Source of the DNA: Bacillota bacterium
Lineage (GTDB): Bacteria > Bacillota > Bacilli > Lactobacillales > Aerococcaceae
DNA: 13,268 nt
Direction: 5' to 3'
Assembly: GCA_023442905.1 (NCBI GenBank)
Contig: JAEZWY010000090.1
Span: 1 to 13,268 of the forward strand
Shown here: piece after piece, positions 1 to 6,458 of the stretch
Layout: each line of letters begins with the position of its first letter
Position numbering within the stretch: position 1 is the stretch's first letter
The notes under the pieces: model-generated
Told to the model about the DNA's origin: nothing
Database searches by the model: none
The model's input: only the letters and a program-made list of their open reading frames with translations
Program-made: the position numbers and the translations under genes

Positions 1-1276
1 AGTCTTCTTCACTTGGCAATACTTCGTTTAAGGCGCGGTAACCTAAAGCACCGTGACCAATTTCACGACGACCAGGTGAACCGTAACGGCCGGTTGAACC
101 TACTGAGTATTGAGGGAAGTTGTAGTGGTGCATGAAACGTTGCGTAACGTCACCTGATAAACCATCAATACGTTGTTCTTCAGACAAGGGTGCTAATGTC
201 GCTACTGACAAGGCTTGAGTTTGTCCACGAGTGAATAAACCAGAACCGTGTGTACGTGGTAATAAGCCAACTTCTGAAGCCAATGGACGGATTTCGTCAA
301 TTTTACGACCATCAGGACGAACTTTATCGTCAGTAATTAAACGACGGACTTCTTTATATTCTAATTGGTGAGCGATTTGGCGCACTTGGTCCATTAATTT
401 CGCAACATCTTCATGTTCTGCATATAATTCGCTGTAGTGGTCGATAATCGCTGCTTTAACCGCTTCGATATTTTCTTCACGTTCCAACTTGTCAAAAGTT
501 TGGATAGCGTCAACCATTTGTTGGTTGTATTGTGCTGTTACTTCAGCAACCAACACATTGTCCGGTGTATTTAATTGGACATCCATTTTCTCTTGACCAA
601 CTTTTTCACGGATTTCGTCTTGGAAGTAGCATAATTCACGGATTGATGTGTGACCAAACATTAAGGCTTCAAGCATTTCTGTTTCAGATAATTCTGCAGC
701 TGAAGACTCTACCATGTTGATGGCATCTTTAGAACCAGCAACAATTAACTCTAAATCAGATTGTGCTTGCTGTTCTACAGTTGGGTTAATCACCAAATCA
801 CCATTTACACGACCAACATTTACTCCTGCAATGGGGCCGTCAAAAGGGATATCTGAGATTGTTAAGGCTGCTGATGAACCAAACATTGCGGCCATTTCTG
901 GTGAACAGTCTGGGTCTACTGATAAAACAGTATTAATCACTTGCACTTCATTGGTAAACCCTTCGTCAAACATCGGACGGATAGGACGGTCAATCAAACG
1001 TGCTGTTAATGTTGCATGTTCGCTTGGGCGACCTTCACGTTTAATGTAACCACCAGGAATTTTACCTACTGAGTACATTTTTTCTTCATAGTTTACTTGT
1101 AATGGGAAGAAGTCTTGCCCTGGCTTAGCTTCTTTTGCCCCTACAACGGCAGTTAATACAACAGTATCTCCGTAACGAACCAATACCGCTGCATTGGCTT
1201 GTTTAGCTACCTGACCGTATTCGATCGATAATGGGCGGCCGGCCCAATTCATTTTAAACACTTGCTTTTCTTCCAT
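1..1276 (-). CDS. pnp: Polyribonucleotide nucleotidyltransferase (PNPase), N-terminal 425 residues, cut by window edge
   Basis: PNPase degrades RNA 3'-to-5' by phosphorolysis and acts as a trimer in mRNA turnover. I translated the reverse strand: it is open from an ATG at 1276 to the left edge, about 425 of the usual ~700 residues. The first RNase PH-like domain includes [16 protein letters not shown] near residues 71-86. A helical linker follows. The second RNase PH core starts at [13 protein letters not shown] near residue 320, with TRGQTQAL near 349 and [12 protein letters not shown] near 397, typical of the phosphate-binding and catalytic part. The C-terminal end of the second core and the KH and S1 domains lie beyond the edge. 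The start has an AAAGGAG site at 1288-1294, 11 bases upstream. The gene follows rpsO, a common bacterial order, and a large leader hairpin (1306-1387) suggests post-transcriptional control. No intact frame competes with it. Confidence 0.97.
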   Translation of the reverse strand, partial: MEEKQVFKMNWAGRPLSIEYGQVAKQANAAVLVRYGDTVVLTAVVGAKEAKPGQDFFPLQVNYEEKMYSVGKIPGGYIKREGRPSEHATLTARLIDRPIRPMFDEGFTNEVQVINTVLSVDPDCSPEMAAMFGSSAALTISDIPFDGPIAGVNVGRVNGDLVINPTVEQQAQSDLELIVAGSKDAINMVESSAAELSETEMLEALMFGHTSIRELCYFQDEIREKVGQEKMDVQLNTPDNVLVAEVTAQYNQQMVDAIQTFDKLEREENIEAVKAAIIDHYSELYAEHEDVAKLMDQVRQIAHQLEYKEVRRLITDDKVRPDGRKIDEIRPLASEVGLLPRTHGSGLFTRGQTQALSVATLAPLSEEQRIDGLSGDVTQRFMHHYNFPQYSVGSTGRYGSPGRREIGHGALGYRALNEVLPSEED

Positions 1277-1305
1277 GTTCTAACATGCTCCTTTATTTGC
1301 ATACT

Positions 1306-1387
1306 GCCAACAAGTTTGCTACTAAACAAATTTCTAAGATCAAGACTTGATACTCACAAATTTGCATAGTAGTGAACAACTGTTGGC
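1306..1387 (-). promoter_or_regulatory. Long interrupted hairpin in the pnp leader
   Basis: The arms pair almost end to end. GCCAACA (1306-1312) pairs with TGTTGGC (1381-1387), CTACTA (1319-1324) with TAGTAG (1367-1372), CAAATTT (1327-1333) with AAATTTG (1358-1364), and ATCAA (1339-1343) closes on TTGAT (1347-1351) around a 3-base tip. About 28 base pairs are interrupted by short internal loops. It ends 11 bases before the pnp ribosome binding site. In E. coli the pnp leader forms a double-stranded stem cut by RNase III during PNPase autoregulation; a similar role here is inference. There is no U tract after it, so it is not a terminator. Confidence 0.75.
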
Positions 1388-1434
1388 GCTTTTATTCCAT
1401 ACTAGTTTATTTTCCTATAAAAAGGGTTAAAAAT

Positions 1435-1467
1435 CAACAAAAGCGAGACACAAAAGTATCCCGCTTT
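1435..1467 (-). terminator. Probable intrinsic terminator of rpsO
   Basis: On the reverse strand a 9-pair stem (1459-1467 with 1440-1448, one G-U wobble) encloses a 10-base loop. It is followed by an interrupted U-rich stretch (TTGTTGATTTTT). It sits 20 bases past the rpsO stop codon. The U tract is imperfect, so some read-through into pnp is likely; no confident separate pnp promoter was found. Confidence 0.65.
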
Positions 1468-1486
1468 AAGATCATATTTATAAGAA

Positions 1487-1756
1487 TTAACGACGTAAGC
1501 CTAATGCTTTGATTAATTCACGGTAACGTTGAACATCTTTGTTACGTAAGTAAGCTAACAAGTTACGACGGTGACCAACTTTTTTCATTAAACCACGGTA
1601 AGAATGGTGGTCTTTTTTGTGTGTACGTGCATGTTCGTTAAGAGAGTTGATATCTTCAGTTAAGATAGCGATTTGTACCTCTGGGCTACCAGTATCTCCT
1701 TCGTGACGTGCAAATTGTTGGATTAATTCGTTTTTACGTTCTTTTGAAATTGCCAT
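1487..1756 (-). CDS. rpsO: 30S ribosomal protein S15
   Basis: S15 is a primary-binding protein of the small ribosomal subunit that binds the 16S rRNA central domain and helps form bridges to the 50S subunit. The 89-residue product is the full usual length. It carries the family's recognisable blocks: an early [14 protein letters not shown] segment, the [12 protein letters not shown] rRNA-binding segment, then [14 protein letters not shown] and a basic C-terminus LGLRR. The ATG at 1756 is preceded by AGAGGTG (1764-1770) at 7 bases. It has its own near-consensus promoter (1840-1868), a leader of about 77 bases, and a terminator before pnp. S15 represses its own translation in several bacteria through leader structures that differ between lineages. 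Confidence 0.98.
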   Translation of the reverse strand: MAISKERKNELIQQFARHEGDTGSPEVQIAILTEDINSLNEHARTHKKDHHSYRGLMKKVGHRRNLLAYLRNKDVQRYRELIKALGLRR

Positions 1757-1833
1757 GTGACAACACCTCTTTCATAATATTCGCCGTAAACTGCGACAAG
1801 CGTTGGTGATTCAACTCGCGAAGTAAACGGTCA
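1757..1833 (-). promoter_or_regulatory. rpsO leader with possible S15 autoregulatory structure
   Basis: The predicted leader contains a pairing TTCGC/GCGAA (1818-1822 with 1780-1784) enclosing a small hairpin GTTG/CAAC (1802-1805 with 1812-1815). Two near-copies of a 10-mer ending in GTAAAC lie at 1782-1791 and 1819-1828. The base pairs are short, so the fold is tentative. Known S15 leaders in Firmicutes mimic the rRNA binding site, but I cannot assign this leader to a described class. Confidence 0.35.
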
Positions 1834-1839
1834 TCTGAC

Positions 1840-1868
1840 ATTATACACATAATCAACTTGTAATGCAA
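1840..1868 (-). promoter_or_regulatory. rpsO promoter
   Basis: On the reverse strand TTGCAT (1863-1868) and a perfect TATAAT (1840-1845) are separated by 17 bases, matching the sigma-A consensus closely. Start of transcription is expected near 1833. It lies back-to-back with the promoter of the phosphatase gene. Confidence 0.85.
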
Positions 1869-1903
1869 ATGGATTCTCCAAAAAATCATCAGCCTTTATT
1901 CCC

Positions 1904-1932
1904 TTGCGAAATGTTCATACAATATATACAAT
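1904..1932 (+). promoter_or_regulatory. Promoter of the PAP2 phosphatase gene
   Basis: TTGCGA (1904-1909), a 17-base spacer and TACAAT (1927-1932) fit a sigma-A promoter. The expected start of transcription is about 20 bases before the start codon, leaving room for the GGAGG site at 1951-1955. Confidence 0.7.
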
Positions 1933-1961
1933 AAAGCTTAATATCGACATGGAGGCAAGCA

Positions 1962-2657
1962 ATGAAAAAAGATCCAATTCAACCTTATTTAATAGCATCC
2001 GCCATCACCGCAATACCCTTTATTTTAATCTGTTTAACAGCAATGATTGACGTTGATTTTTTGACAGTAATCGACCAAAATATTGGCCAACATCTCTATC
2101 AATGGGGTCCAGCGCCTTTTACAATATTTGTACAATCTTTCACCCTCATTGGTAATGCCCAAGGAATCATTCCTCTCACGTTGATTATTGCTGGTATTTT
2201 CTACTATATTAGTCGAAAATGGCAAATATTACTGTGGATAGTTTTCACTATTCTAGTTGGCGCTGGCCCTGTTGTTGCGCTAATCAAAAATATTATTCAA
2301 AGGGCGCGCCCTTCCTACGTGCCGCACCTTGTTGACCAAGGAGGCTACTCCTTCCCTTCTGGACATGCAACTGGTGCAGTACTAGCATGGGGAACCCTAG
2401 CTTTCTTATCTTGGTATTATTTTAAAGATAAGTATCCAAAGATGATGCCCTACTTAATTGGCTTTACCATCTTCATGGTGGTTGCCATCAGTGCATCTCG
2501 CTTATACCTTGGCGTCCACTATCTATCTGATATTATCGCCGGTTGGTCTATAGGCGCTACTTGGTTAATCCTTTGCTTGAATTACTTTAACCTTTTTATA
2601 GCAGATAAAATAGCATTGGAAGATGAAGTAAAGGATAATAACTTAAAAGAAAAATAG
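1962..2657 (+). CDS. PAP2-family membrane lipid phosphatase
   Basis: A 231-residue integral membrane protein with the full type-2 phosphatidic acid phosphatase signature: K109-x6-R116-P117, PSGH at 132-135, and S179-R180-x5-H186-x3-D190. The two conserved histidines (135 and 186) are the expected nucleophile and acid-base. About six hydrophobic segments run from roughly residue 10 to 212, and the tail is short and charged. Family members of this size dephosphorylate phosphatidylglycerol phosphate, undecaprenyl pyrophosphate or other lipid phosphates at the outer face of the membrane. PgpB-like and BcrC-like roles are both possible and the sequence alone does not decide. GGAGG at 1951-1955 is 6 bases before the ATG. 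It is a single-gene unit, divergent from rpsO, with its own promoter and terminator. Confidence 0.92.
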   Translation: MKKDPIQPYLIASAITAIPFILICLTAMIDVDFLTVIDQNIGQHLYQWGPAPFTIFVQSFTLIGNAQGIIPLTLIIAGIFYYISRKWQILLWIVFTILVGAGPVVALIKNIIQRARPSYVPHLVDQGGYSFPSGHATGAVLAWGTLAFLSWYYFKDKYPKMMPYLIGFTIFMVVAISASRLYLGVHYLSDIIAGWSIGATWLILCLNYFNLFIADKIALEDEVKDNNLKEK

Positions 2658-2663
2658 TCAAAG

Positions 2664-2697
2664 AAAAAGGCACCGCCGACAAAGCGATGCCTTTTTT
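2664..2697. terminator. Bidirectional intrinsic terminator between the PAP2 gene and uvrB
   Basis: A 9-pair stem AAAAAGGCA/TGCCTTTTT (2664-2672 with 2688-2696) has a GC-rich inner part and is followed by a T run on the forward strand. The reverse strand also ends the stem with TTTTT. It lies 7 bases after the PAP2 stop and about 70 bases past the uvrB stop, so it can serve both convergent genes. Confidence 0.9.
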
Positions 2698-2764
2698 GTT
2701 ATTAAAAATCTTCTGAAATATCGAACGCAAGCTACTCTTACTTTATAGTTAAGATAAGTAATAG

Positions 2765-4756
2765 CTATTTCTTCATTTCTGCTTTTAATTCCATAATAAT
2801 GTCACGCAATTCAGCCGCTTTTTCGAAGTTTAAGTCCTTGGCAGCTTGTTTCATTTCTAATTCTACATTGCGTAAAGCTTGTTCGCGGTCATCACGTTTT
2901 AGTGCCCGTAATTGTTCAGTTAATGAATTACTCATTTCTTCAGAGTTAACGTGGGTAATACGGATGGCATCCCGAATTTCTTTCTTGATGGTTTGCGGTA
3001 CAATGCCATGTTCCTTATTGTAGGCTTGTTGGATACCACGACGACGAGCTGTTTCATCTATCGCCCGGCGCATTGAATCGGTGATGCCATCAGCATACAT
3101 AATCACATGCCCATTTTGATTGCGGGCTGCCCGCCCAATGGTCTGGATAAGTGACCGTTCATTACGCAAGAAGCCTTCTTTGTCTGCATCTAATATCGTG
3201 ACTAAGGATACTTCAGGTACATCTATTCCCTCACGCAGCAAGTTAATCCCAATCAAGACATCGAATACGCCTAGACGTAAGTCACGAATAATTTCCGTAC
3301 GCTCTAACGTTTTGATATCTGAATGCAGGTATTTTACTTTAATCCCTACTTCTTCCAAGTAGTCAGTCAGGTCTTCTGCCATTCTTTTCGTTAAAGTAGT
3401 GATAAATACCCGCTCTTCTCGTTCAATCCGGTCATTAATCTCACTAATAATGTCATCAATTTGACCTTCAATTGGACGAACTTCCACAGTGGGATCAAGT
3501 AAGCCTGTAGGTCGAATAATTTGTTCTACAATATCATCTTCGCCAGATTTCTCTACTTCATAATCCGCTGGTGTTGCCGATACATATAGGGTCTGGTTTA
3601 ATTTTTCTTCAAACTCTTCTAATTTTAATGGTCGGTTATCTAAAGCTGAAGGTAAACGGAAACCGTGATCAATTAAGACTTGTTTTCTGGCCTTATCTCC
3701 GTTGTACATACCGCGCACCTGTGGCATTGTCATATGTGACTCATCCACCATTAATAAGAAATCTTCCGGGAAGAAGTCTAACAAGGTATAAGGTGCTTCC
3801 CCAGGTTTACGACCATCCATATGGCGAGAATAGTTCTCAATCCCGTTACAATAACCCATCTCAAGGAGCATTTCGATGTCATAGCGGGTACGTTGTTCTA
3901 ATCGCTGGGCTTCAAGCAACTTCCCCTCATCATTCAACTCTTTCAAACGATCTTCCAACTCAGCTTCAATCGATCTGACTGATTTTTCCACTTGTTCATG
4001 GTCCACCACAAAGTGAGTCGCTGGATAAATAGGAAAATGTTCTACTTCAGACCGGACTTCACCCGTTAAAGCATCCACTTCACGAATGCGGTCAATTTCG
4101 TCACCAAAAAACTCCACCCGAATCGATGAAGAATCATGAGATGATAAGAAAACATCCACAATATCCCCGCGCACACGGAAAGTCCCACGCTGGAAGTCGA
4201 TATCATTTCGTTCATATTGATTTTCAACTAAGCGACGCATAAAGGCATCACGAGATAATTCCTGTCCTTGTCTAACAGAAATCACGTGGTCACGGTATTC
4301 AGCTGGGTTTACCAACCCATAAATACAAGAAACAGAAGCCACCACAATCGTATCTCGTCGTTCCAAAATAGAAGACGTCGCCGAATGACGCAACTTATCA
4401 ATCTCATCATTAACTGAAGCAGATTTTTCAATATAGGAGTCGCTCGACGGCACATAAGCTTCTGGCTGGTAGTAGTCATAGTAAGACACAAAATATTCCA
4501 CCGCATTATTCGGGAAGAACTCTTTTAATTCCCCATATAATTGCCCAGCAAGTGTCTTATTATGCGCTAATACTAAAGTCGGTCGGTTGGTTTGCGCAAT
4601 CACATTTGCCATGGTAAAAGTCTTCCCAGTCCCCGTACCACCTAATAAAACTTGCGCCTTATCGCCAGCCTCCACTTGTTCCACAATTCTTCTGATGGCT
4701 TCCGGTTGGTCCCCACTCGGTTCATATTCCGAAACTAAATCAAATTGGTCTATCAT
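2765..4756 (-). CDS. uvrB: Excinuclease ABC subunit B
   Basis: UvrB is the damage-verifying helicase-like subunit of nucleotide excision repair; it receives the lesion from UvrA and recruits UvrC. The product is 663 residues from the ATG at 4756, within family range. In order it shows: [12 protein letters not shown] at the N-terminus; Walker A GGTGTGKT; the YDYYQPEAY beta-hairpin region that probes DNA; the Walker B-like DESH; LYVSATP; the helicase block [13 protein letters not shown] followed by QTIGRAARN; and a C-terminal UVR motif around [17 protein letters not shown], which contacts UvrC. The frame stays open to a GTG at 4786, but AGAGG (4763-4767) is 6 bases from the 4756 ATG and 3 from the 4759 ATG, so a start at 4756/4759 is preferred. 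uvrA is not adjacent. I saw no clear LexA box upstream. Confidence 0.97.
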   Translation of the reverse strand: MIDQFDLVSEYEPSGDQPEAIRRIVEQVEAGDKAQVLLGGTGTGKTFTMANVIAQTNRPTLVLAHNKTLAGQLYGELKEFFPNNAVEYFVSYYDYYQPEAYVPSSDSYIEKSASVNDEIDKLRHSATSSILERRDTIVVASVSCIYGLVNPAEYRDHVISVRQGQELSRDAFMRRLVENQYERNDIDFQRGTFRVRGDIVDVFLSSHDSSSIRVEFFGDEIDRIREVDALTGEVRSEVEHFPIYPATHFVVDHEQVEKSVRSIEAELEDRLKELNDEGKLLEAQRLEQRTRYDIEMLLEMGYCNGIENYSRHMDGRKPGEAPYTLLDFFPEDFLLMVDESHMTMPQVRGMYNGDKARKQVLIDHGFRLPSALDNRPLKLEEFEEKLNQTLYVSATPADYEVEKSGEDDIVEQIIRPTGLLDPTVEVRPIEGQIDDIISEINDRIEREERVFITTLTKRMAEDLTDYLEEVGIKVKYLHSDIKTLERTEIIRDLRLGVFDVLIGINLLREGIDVPEVSLVTILDADKEGFLRNERSLIQTIGRAARNQNGHVIMYADGITDSMRRAIDETARRRGIQQAYNKEHGIVPQTIKKEIRDAIRITHVNSEEMSNSLTEQLRALKRDDREQALRNVELEMKQAAKDLNFEKAAELRDIIMELKAEMKK

Positions 4757-4802
4757 CATGAACCTCTCTTCCTTTTTAAAAAACACAATTACATACCCTA
4801 AT

Positions 4803-4831
4803 ATTATACCATCTAAGTGATTAAAGCTGAA
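4803..4831 (-). promoter_or_regulatory. uvrB promoter with extended -10
   Basis: On the reverse strand TGG immediately precedes a perfect TATAAT (4803-4808), giving an extended -10 element. The -35 candidate TTCAGC (4826-4831) at 17 bases is weak. The expected start of transcription is near 4796, about 40 bases before the ATG. Confidence 0.75.
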
Positions 4832-4845
4832 ACCTTACCACTTGG

Positions 4846-4878
4846 AAAAAGGGGGTTCCCGACTTGGCTAACCCCCTT
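4846..4878 (-). terminator. Orphan leftward intrinsic terminator upstream of uvrB
   Basis: A GC-rich 9-pair stem AAGGGGGTT/AACCCCCTT (4849-4857 with 4870-4878) encloses a 12-base loop. On the reverse strand it runs into TTTTT (4846-4850), while the forward strand has no T run after it, so it works leftward. No leftward gene ends just before it. It may end an unannotated RNA, act as an attenuator for uvrB, or insulate uvrB from read-through of the holA operon. Confidence 0.8.
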
Positions 4879-4983
4879 ATGCATAAGAGTATTCAAAACA
4901 AAGATTGCAGTTCTTGGTGATAGCCAACTTTAACTGTATTTTTATAGACAAGTCACCTCTTTACTCACTACAGTAAATTTACC
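4846..4983 (-). ncRNA. Candidate structured RNA or leader ending at the orphan terminator
   Basis: The reverse strand has no convincing reading frame, but a second hairpin precedes the terminator: CAGTT/AACTG outside TTGG/CCAA (4908-4936). The segment TTGGCTA within that hairpin (reverse strand of 4921-4927) can instead pair with TAGCCAA (reverse strand of 4864-4870) in the terminator loop and arm; over 12 bases the match is 10 of 12. That is the geometry of a terminator/antiterminator switch or a pseudoknot. I found no good leftward promoter between 4920 and 5046, and a 7-base match in this length could be chance, so this is only a candidate. Confidence 0.3.
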
Positions 4984-5013
4984 TTGACTTATCCCTTATT
5001 ATTTCTGTATAAT
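4984..5013 (+). promoter_or_regulatory. rpsT promoter
   Basis: TTGACT (4984-4989), an 18-base spacer and a perfect TATAAT (5008-5013) make a strong sigma-A promoter. Transcription would start near 5020, giving a leader of about 50 bases. Confidence 0.85.
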
Positions 5014-5023
5014 ATTGTCTGTT

Positions 5024-5060
5024 AGTGACAAGTTCACTTTTATAATTTGATAGGAAAGTG
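5024..5060 (+). promoter_or_regulatory. Alternative hairpins in the rpsT leader
   Basis: AGTGA (5024-5028) can pair with TCACT (5034-5038) around a 5-base loop. CACTTT (5035-5040) can instead pair with AAAGTG (5055-5060). The two share CACT and exclude each other. The second one places the AGGAAAGTGGGTG stretch used as ribosome binding site partly in a stem. The stems are short, so function is speculative. Confidence 0.3.
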
Positions 5061-5070
5061 GGTGTTTTTA

Positions 5071-5319
5071 ATGCCAAATATTGAATCAGCAATCAAACGT
5101 GCTCGTCAAAACGAAACTGCTAATGCTCGTAACAGTGCGAAAATCGCTTCTGTACGTACAGCTGTTAAACGCTTTGAACAAGCTGTTGCAGAAAACGCAG
5201 ACAACAAAGACGAATTATTACGTAACGCTTCTAAAATGTTAGATCAAGCTGCTAGCAAAGGATTAATCCACGCTAACAAAGCTGCTCGTGAAAAAGCTCG
5301 CTTAGCTAAAAAAGCATAA
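5071..5319 (+). CDS. rpsT: 30S ribosomal protein S20
   Basis: S20 binds 16S rRNA early in assembly of the small subunit. The product is 82 residues, the usual size, starting [15 protein letters not shown] and rich in lysine, arginine and alanine along its predicted long helices, including [11 protein letters not shown] and the family-typical [18 protein letters not shown] end. The frame can be extended to a TTG at 5047, but every S20 begins at [10 protein letters not shown], so the ATG at 5071 is the start. A weak GTGGGTG-type binding site lies 6 bases upstream. It has its own strong promoter and terminator and converges on holA, an arrangement common in Firmicutes. Confidence 0.97.
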   Translation: MPNIESAIKRARQNETANARNSAKIASVRTAVKRFEQAVAENADNKDELLRNASKMLDQAASKGLIHANKAAREKARLAKKA

Positions 5320-5352
5320 TCGAACTTGGTAAATGGTGTTACCAAAACCGAT
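5319..5352 (+). repeat. Extra hairpin between the rpsT stop and its terminator
   Basis: TTGGTAA (5326-5332) pairs with TTACCAA (5339-5345) around a 6-base loop. ATCG (5319-5322) pairs with CGAT (5349-5352) outside a symmetrical 3-base internal loop. It is followed at once by the rpsT terminator. No T run follows it, so it is not a terminator itself; it may stabilise the 3' end of the message. Confidence 0.5.
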
Positions 5353-5358
5353 CATTAT

Positions 5359-5398
5359 AAAAAGCAGGAAAATGACGTACGCATTTTCCTGCTTTTTT
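5359..5398. terminator. Strong bidirectional terminator between rpsT and holA
   Basis: A perfect 16-pair stem (5359-5374 with 5382-5397) with a 7-base loop is flanked by an A run on one side and a T run on the other, so it should end both rpsT and the converging holA transcript. The holA stop codon is 16 bases away. Confidence 0.95.
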
Positions 5399-5413
5399 CT
5401 TATCTTCTTTTAC

Positions 5414-6448
5414 TTAACTAGCCGCTCTACCAGAACAGAAATCTAAAATAAACCACTCAATCCCCAGATTTTGGTCTACTTTCCCTTGTTTAATATCAAA
5501 GTCTAATTCAACCAACTTCATATAACCTACCATCAATAAATCGGGTGAGTAAGGGTTGATCGCCTGCCCAGCCATCTTAATCCGGTAAGGATGTACACCA
5601 ATTGTTTGTGCCATTGATCCCTGGTCATAGCCAGCTTTCTTCAATTGAATAATTTGCGTATACAAGCGGAAGTTAGACTGGAGTAAACCAAGAATGGCGA
5701 TGGGTTGGTTCTTCTGTGCGATTAGTTCGCGGTATAACCTTAAAGCAGCGGCTGAATCTTGCCGCATAATATGGTCCGTCAGATGGAAGATATTGTCATC
5801 CAATGACGGTGTCACCAACAAGTCTACATCTCGCTGGTTGATCCTTTTCTCATCCCCTACATATAAAATCAACTTGTCCATCTCACGAATGGACTGGGTA
5901 AGCTGGTAATTAGTCCGTTTCAAGAATAGGGCCATGGCTTCTCTGGTCATATCGACGCCTTCTGAAGCCACGTACCGCTGCATATAGTCCTTCACTTGAG
6001 GTTCGGCCATGACAGAGGTATCCACAAATGTGGCCTTCTTCTTGAGTTGTTTCACAATTTTCTTCCGGCCATCTAAGGATTCGTAATCAGCCACAATGAC
6101 TAAAACCACATCATCAGCTGGATTGTCCAGGTATTCAAGTAAGGACGCGTCATCCTGCTTAATGGCGTTCTTCTTCTGTGACCCCGTTAAAAAAGCTGGT
6201 TGCCGCATTAAAATCAATCTTGGTTCATTGAAAAATGAAATGGTGTTGGCTTCAACCATCACGTCCGCCAAGCTATCTTCTTCCATATCAAAAGACATAT
6301 AATTCATGGCATTAGCTTCTTCTTGTAAATACTGGCTTTCAATTGCCGTTAGAAACCGGTTGATTAAGTAGGTTTCAGGCCCTTGTAGTACATATATAGG
6401 GTCAATTTGCCCGTTATTCAGCGCCTGTATTGCCTTTTGTAATTCCAT
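5414..6448 (-). CDS. holA: DNA polymerase III subunit delta
   Basis: The delta subunit opens the beta sliding clamp as part of the clamp loader during replication. The product is 344 residues, normal for the family. Recognisable parts are the N-terminal IYVLQGPETYLINRF segment, the counterpart of the degenerate nucleotide-binding start of delta; RLILMRQPAFL; VIVADYESLDGRKK; and the middle-domain helices FLKRTNYQLTQSIREMDKL, then the all-helical C-terminal domain with QPIAILGLLQSNFRLY. The ATG at 6448 has an AGGAGGT site (6454-6460) at 5 bases, which overlaps the comEC stop codon, so the two genes are probably translationally coupled. It is last in the comEA-comEC-holA run, as in many Firmicutes, and ends at the shared terminator with rpsT. 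Confidence 0.95.
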   Translation of the reverse strand: MELQKAIQALNNGQIDPIYVLQGPETYLINRFLTAIESQYLQEEANAMNYMSFDMEEDSLADVMVEANTISFFNEPRLILMRQPAFLTGSQKKNAIKQDDASLLEYLDNPADDVVLVIVADYESLDGRKKIVKQLKKKATFVDTSVMAEPQVKDYMQRYVASEGVDMTREAMALFLKRTNYQLTQSIREMDKLILYVGDEKRINQRDVDLLVTPSLDDNIFHLTDHIMRQDSAAALRLYRELIAQKNQPIAILGLLQSNFRLYTQIIQLKKAGYDQGSMAQTIGVHPYRIKMAGQAINPYSPDLLMVGYMKLVELDFDIKQGKVDQNLGIEWFILDFCSGRAAS

Positions 6449-6458
6449 AACCTACCTC

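Noticed and set aside
532..720. Forward-strand open frame of 62 codons
   Set aside because: Antisense shadow of pnp without start signals.
714..1049. Forward-strand open frame of 111 codons
   Set aside because: It is antisense to the well-conserved pnp frame, has no ribosome binding site and shows no recognisable domain.
2034..2225. Reverse-strand open frame of 63 codons
   Set aside because: Lies wholly opposite the PAP2 phosphatase gene, with no ribosome binding site.
2799..3362. Two further forward-strand frames opposite uvrB
   Set aside because: Serine/arginine-rich compositions typical of reading the complement of a conserved gene.
3571..3978. Forward-strand open frame of 135 codons
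   Set aside because: Antisense to the conserved helicase core of uvrB; the predicted protein has no family features.
4757..4786. N-terminal extension of uvrB to the GTG at 4786
   Set aside because: No ribosome binding site for the GTG, and the extension overlaps the actual AGAGG site of the 4756/4759 ATG.
4780..4850. LexA/SOS box upstream of uvrB
   Set aside because: No sequence close to the Gram-positive consensus CGAACRNRYGTTYC was found around the promoter.
5047..5070. N-terminal extension of rpsT to the TTG at 5047
   Set aside because: S20 proteins start at [10 protein letters not shown]; the extension covers the leader and binding site.
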